Shown piece by piece: positions 61,480-64,000 of a DNA stretch of 64,000 nucleotides; the stretch's first letter is position 1; each line of letters opens with the position of its first letter. This stretch comes from Ostrinia nubilalis. Its lineage: Eukaryota > Arthropoda > Insecta > Lepidoptera > Crambidae. The position numbers and the translations under genes are program-made. Location: positions 10,188,501-10,252,500 of the forward strand of contig NC_087118.1 of the NCBI RefSeq assembly GCF_963855985.1, in the 5' to 3' direction. The notes beneath the pieces are model-generated. The model was not told the DNA's origin. It saw nothing but the letters and a program-made list of their open reading frames with translations, and made no database searches.

Positions 61480-64000
61480 TTACATTTTATTAGCTTTGCT
61501 TCTGGTAATAGGCGGAGAATAAACTACTGAAGAATCCGTGCCTTTCGACGATTGCGTGTCGCAAAGCACAAACTCATCGTCGGAAATGTCGCGATATTCG
61601 TCATCACTATTATGTACAGAAACCGGTTTGTTATTTTCTATTCGAATATCCGACTCCAACCCGCCAGTCATAGTTTTAATCAGATGTCGGCGATTACGGC
61701 GATAAATGCCTCTCCTGTTCTTAATCAAATAAGATCGAGGTGTTGGGGCTATCCCAACAACAGTGCCCCGAATCCTTTCATTATTATTTTCAAGCATTAT
61801 GACGTCATCACCGACATCCAACTTTGACAAAGGTTTACAATGATTATCATAATAATGTTTACTTTTTAGTTGCTTGTGTTGCAATATTGTATGTTTTTCT
61901 TTACAATCATAGTTTTTTGTTCTCAATAAATCAGGATGAACGGGTAGTCTACAGTTTAACCTACGACCCATCATAAGTTGAGCAGGAGAATCCAAATTAT
62001 CGCGCGGTGTATTTCTATAGCTCAATAAATTCAAATAAAAATCCGATCCACTTTCCAAAGATTTCTTTAAGATCTTTTTTATCGTTTGTACAGCCCTTTC
62101 GCTTTTACCATTTGACTGAGCATAATAGGGAGATGACGTTATGTGATTAAATCCCCATTCTGCGGCAAAAGATTTAAATTGACTACATGCATATTGTGGA
62201 CCGTTATCGCTGACTACTATTTCCGGTATACCATAACGAGCGAAGTTTTCCTTCATAACACATATTACTGATTTAGTTGTAGAATCACTTAATTTTGAAA
62301 CTTCTATAAATCCTGAAAAATAATCCACTAAGATTAAGAAATATTTTTTACCGAATTCAAACAAATCTGTACCAATTTTATACCAGGGTAAATCTGGTAT
62401 TGCAATTGGGATCATGGGTTGTCTAGCAGGCCTATTTGAATTCTCCTGACATGTTTTACATTTTTTTACATAAAGTTCAATGTCCTCTCCAATACCTGGC
62501 CAAAACAATACTTCTCGCGCTCGCCTCTTACAACGGTCTATTCCCAAATGCCCTTCGTGAATAATTTTCAACATTTCTGGTTTCAACGCAGATGGTATCA
62601 AAATTTGTTTATTTTTGAATATTACGCTATCAACACAGTATAACTCTTCTTTCATAGAATAATAATATTTGACACTGTCTGGCAGTTTGTATCTATGTTC
62701 TGGCCAACCTTGATTAATGTACAAAATTAATTCTTTCAAGACAGGGTCCTTAGCTGTTTCATTTTTAATTGCCGTTAGTTTTTTATAAGAAATCGGCATA
62801 CTATCAATTAACATTTTGACTTGATAAAGAACCAACTTACTAATTTTTTCATCATACAAATCCGGCAGAGGCGCGCGCGACAAGGTATCTGGAATATACA
62901 TATATTTACCAGGTTTATAAGTAACTACTAAATCATAGCCCTGCAATCTCAACATCATTCGTTGTAAGCGAGCTGGGATCGAATCTAATGGTTTTTTAAA
63001 AATACTTTCTAATGGCTTATGGTCCGATTCAATCACCACACGACTTTTACCATAAATGTAATGACGGAACTTTTCGCATGCAAAAACTATAGCCAACATT
63101 TCCTTTTCAATCTGTGCGTACCTACTCTGAGTGTCAGTGAGCGTCCGCGACGCGTACTCCACGGGGCGCCCGCCCTGCTGCAGCACGGCACCCAGCGCCA
63201 CGCTGCTCGCGTCCACCGACAGCACGACGGGGCCCTTTACATCGTATAGGGCTAACACAGGTGCATCACATAACAACTGTTTTAGCTTTTCAAATGCTCT
63301 TTGGTGTCCCTGTTCCCAACTCCATGCAATTTCCTTTTTTAGTAATCTAGTAAGAACATGAATATTTTCCGAGTAGTTTGGTATAAATTTTGAAAGATAA
63401 TTGACCGCTCCTAAAAATCTTTCCAGAGTTTTTCTATCGGTAGGTTCTGGCATGTTTGTAATAGCCCTTATTTTTTCAGGGTCTGGTTTCATACCATTTT
63501 TGCCAAAACAATGACCTAAATATGTAATCTCTTCTACACCGATGCGACATTTGTCTTTATTAAATTTTAAATTAATTTGACGCGCCCTCTCAAGCAAGGC
63601 TTTTAAGCGTTGATCATGTTCCGACCTTGAACGACCCCAACAGATGACGTCATCAATAAATGAATCGACCCCTTCTAACCCCTCTATTAGTAGTTGCTTA
63701 ATCTTTGCATGGAACACCTCAGATGCACAGTTTAGTCCAAACGGTAAACGCAAATATTGATACCTACCAAAAGGCGTAGAAAACGTACACAGGTCTGCAC
63801 TCTCATTATCTAATTTAACGGCCCAAAACCCCGAATTAGCATCTAAAACTGAGAAATATTTTGCGCCATTAAGCTTTGCAGCAATATCATTTATGGTAGG
63901 TAGTTGAAAATGAGCACGCTGTATCGCAACATTAAGCGGTCTAGGATCTAGACATATACGCAGTTGGCCATTCTTTTTTGCTGCAATGACCAATGCGTTA
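61480..64000 (-). CDS. Gypsy pol polyprotein (RT, RNase H, integrase), 5' end outside window
   Basis: 837+ codons open from the window edge. RT shows RICLDPRPLN, FSVLDANSGFWAVKLD, LRLPFGLNCASEVFH and the active site SFIDDVICWG. RNase H shows VVLSVDASSVALGAVL, YAQIEKEMLAIVFACEKFRH and VIESDHKPL. Integrase has the HHCC finger (HEGHLGIDRCKRR ... CKTCQ), aspartates in IGTDLFEF and VVSDNGPQY, and the glutamate in GKSERAVQTIKK. A C-terminal SH3-like segment follows (LDVGDDVIMLEN). It stops at TAA 61480. No lesions are seen. The element is K02A2.6-like, a group common in insects. Protease and gag lie beyond the window. Confidence 0.92.
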   Translation of the reverse strand, partial: NALVIAAKKNGQLRICLDPRPLNVAIQRAHFQLPTINDIAAKLNGAKYFSVLDANSGFWAVKLDNESADLCTFSTPFGRYQYLRLPFGLNCASEVFHAKIKQLLIEGLEGVDSFIDDVICWGRSRSEHDQRLKALLERARQINLKFNKDKCRIGVEEITYLGHCFGKNGMKPDPEKIRAITNMPEPTDRKTLERFLGAVNYLSKFIPNYSENIHVLTRLLKKEIAWSWEQGHQRAFEKLKQLLCDAPVLALYDVKGPVVLSVDASSVALGAVLQQGGRPVEYASRTLTDTQSRYAQIEKEMLAIVFACEKFRHYIYGKSRVVIESDHKPLESIFKKPLDSIPARLQRMMLRLQGYDLVVTYKPGKYMYIPDTLSRAPLPDLYDEKISKLVLYQVKMLIDSMPISYKKLTAIKNETAKDPVLKELILYINQGWPEHRYKLPDSVKYYYSMKEELYCVDSVIFKNKQILIPSALKPEMLKIIHEGHLGIDRCKRRAREVLFWPGIGEDIELYVKKCKTCQENSNRPARQPMIPIAIPDLPWYKIGTDLFEFGKKYFLILVDYFSGFIEVSKLSDSTTKSVICVMKENFARYGIPEIVVSDNGPQYACSQFKSFAAEWGFNHITSSPYYAQSNGKSERAVQTIKKILKKSLESGSDFYLNLLSYRNTPRDNLDSPAQLMMGRRLNCRLPVHPDLLRTKNYDCKEKHTILQHKQLKSKHYYDNHCKPLSKLDVGDDVIMLENNNERIRGTVVGIAPTPRSYLIKNRRGIYRRNRRHLIKTMTGGLESDIRIENNKPVSVHNSDDEYRDISDDEFVLCDTQSSKGTDSSVVYSPPITRSKANKM

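Larger units (their letters stand above)
60929..64000 (-). mobile_element. K02A2.6-like Ty3/gypsy element on the minus strand, partial
   Basis: Right part of an LTR element that runs off the window end: 3' LTR (60929-61040), polypurine tract, non-coding 3' region with a Helitron relic, and pol (61480-64000). It is inserted into the plus-strand gag of a related element. Confidence 0.75.

Overview
The window is repeat-dense nuclear DNA of an insect, most likely a moth or butterfly. The pointers are its repeat complement: RTE and CR1 non-LTR elements, tRNA-derived SINEs, Helitrons ending in the CTAG signature, Tc1/mariner-like palindromes, hAT- and Harbinger-type MITEs, copia and Ty3/gypsy LTR elements, and LINE 3' tails of a kind I know from Lepidoptera. 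There are introns, TATA/Inr-type promoter words and no bacterial features. I see no confident single-copy host gene.

Bases 1-17854 are a stack of nested elements. A TA-flanked palindromic element (562-4359) holds a foldback transposon (786-3341), which itself carries two inverted Tc1-like transposase relics. A decayed copia element (4824 to about 13930) was split at a TTAA in its gag by a TTAA-specific transposon (5269-12248). That transposon was in turn hit by a nearly intact Ty3/gypsy element (5534-11226) and contains a SINE. A second palindrome (14850-16701) carries a hAT MITE.

The centrepiece is a Polinton/Maverick, a self-synthesising virus-like transposon, at 17861-55999. It starts and ends with AGT...ACT and lies between perfect 6-bp duplications (CACGAT). 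Its parts, left to right, are: a terminal inverted repeat beginning with a 217-bp self-complementary hairpin; a short spliced accessory gene on the minus strand; a promoter-like region; a hypothetical gene; protein-primed DNA polymerase B; a packaging ATPase; a conserved Polinton protein; a coiled-coil protein; a retroviral-type integrase with chromodomain; a phospholipase-A2-like capsid accessory protein; an adenovirus-like protease; the minor capsid (penton) protein; a 48-aa basic protein; the major capsid protein; a conserved 158-aa protein; and the right terminal repeat. Several genes from the coiled-coil protein onward overlap by ATGA. Together they encode replication (polymerase), integration (integrase), and virion assembly and maturation (ATPase, capsid proteins, protease).

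The Polinton has itself been bombarded: a Helitron, an RTE stub, three long RTE copies (one with an intact 991-aa ORF), a CR1 element, MITEs, a non-autonomous LTR element with apparently identical LTRs, and a Harbinger-type MITE in the right terminal repeat. Subtracting these leaves about 14.5 kb, a reasonable size for a Polinton. Polymerase, ATPase, integrase and the phospholipase gene are broken, whereas both capsid proteins and several small genes are still open.

Bases 56006-64000 hold an AT-rich flank, a LINE with FP25K-like ORF1 and a truncated endonuclease, and two opposed K02A2.6-like Ty3/gypsy elements. The second of these runs off the window end.
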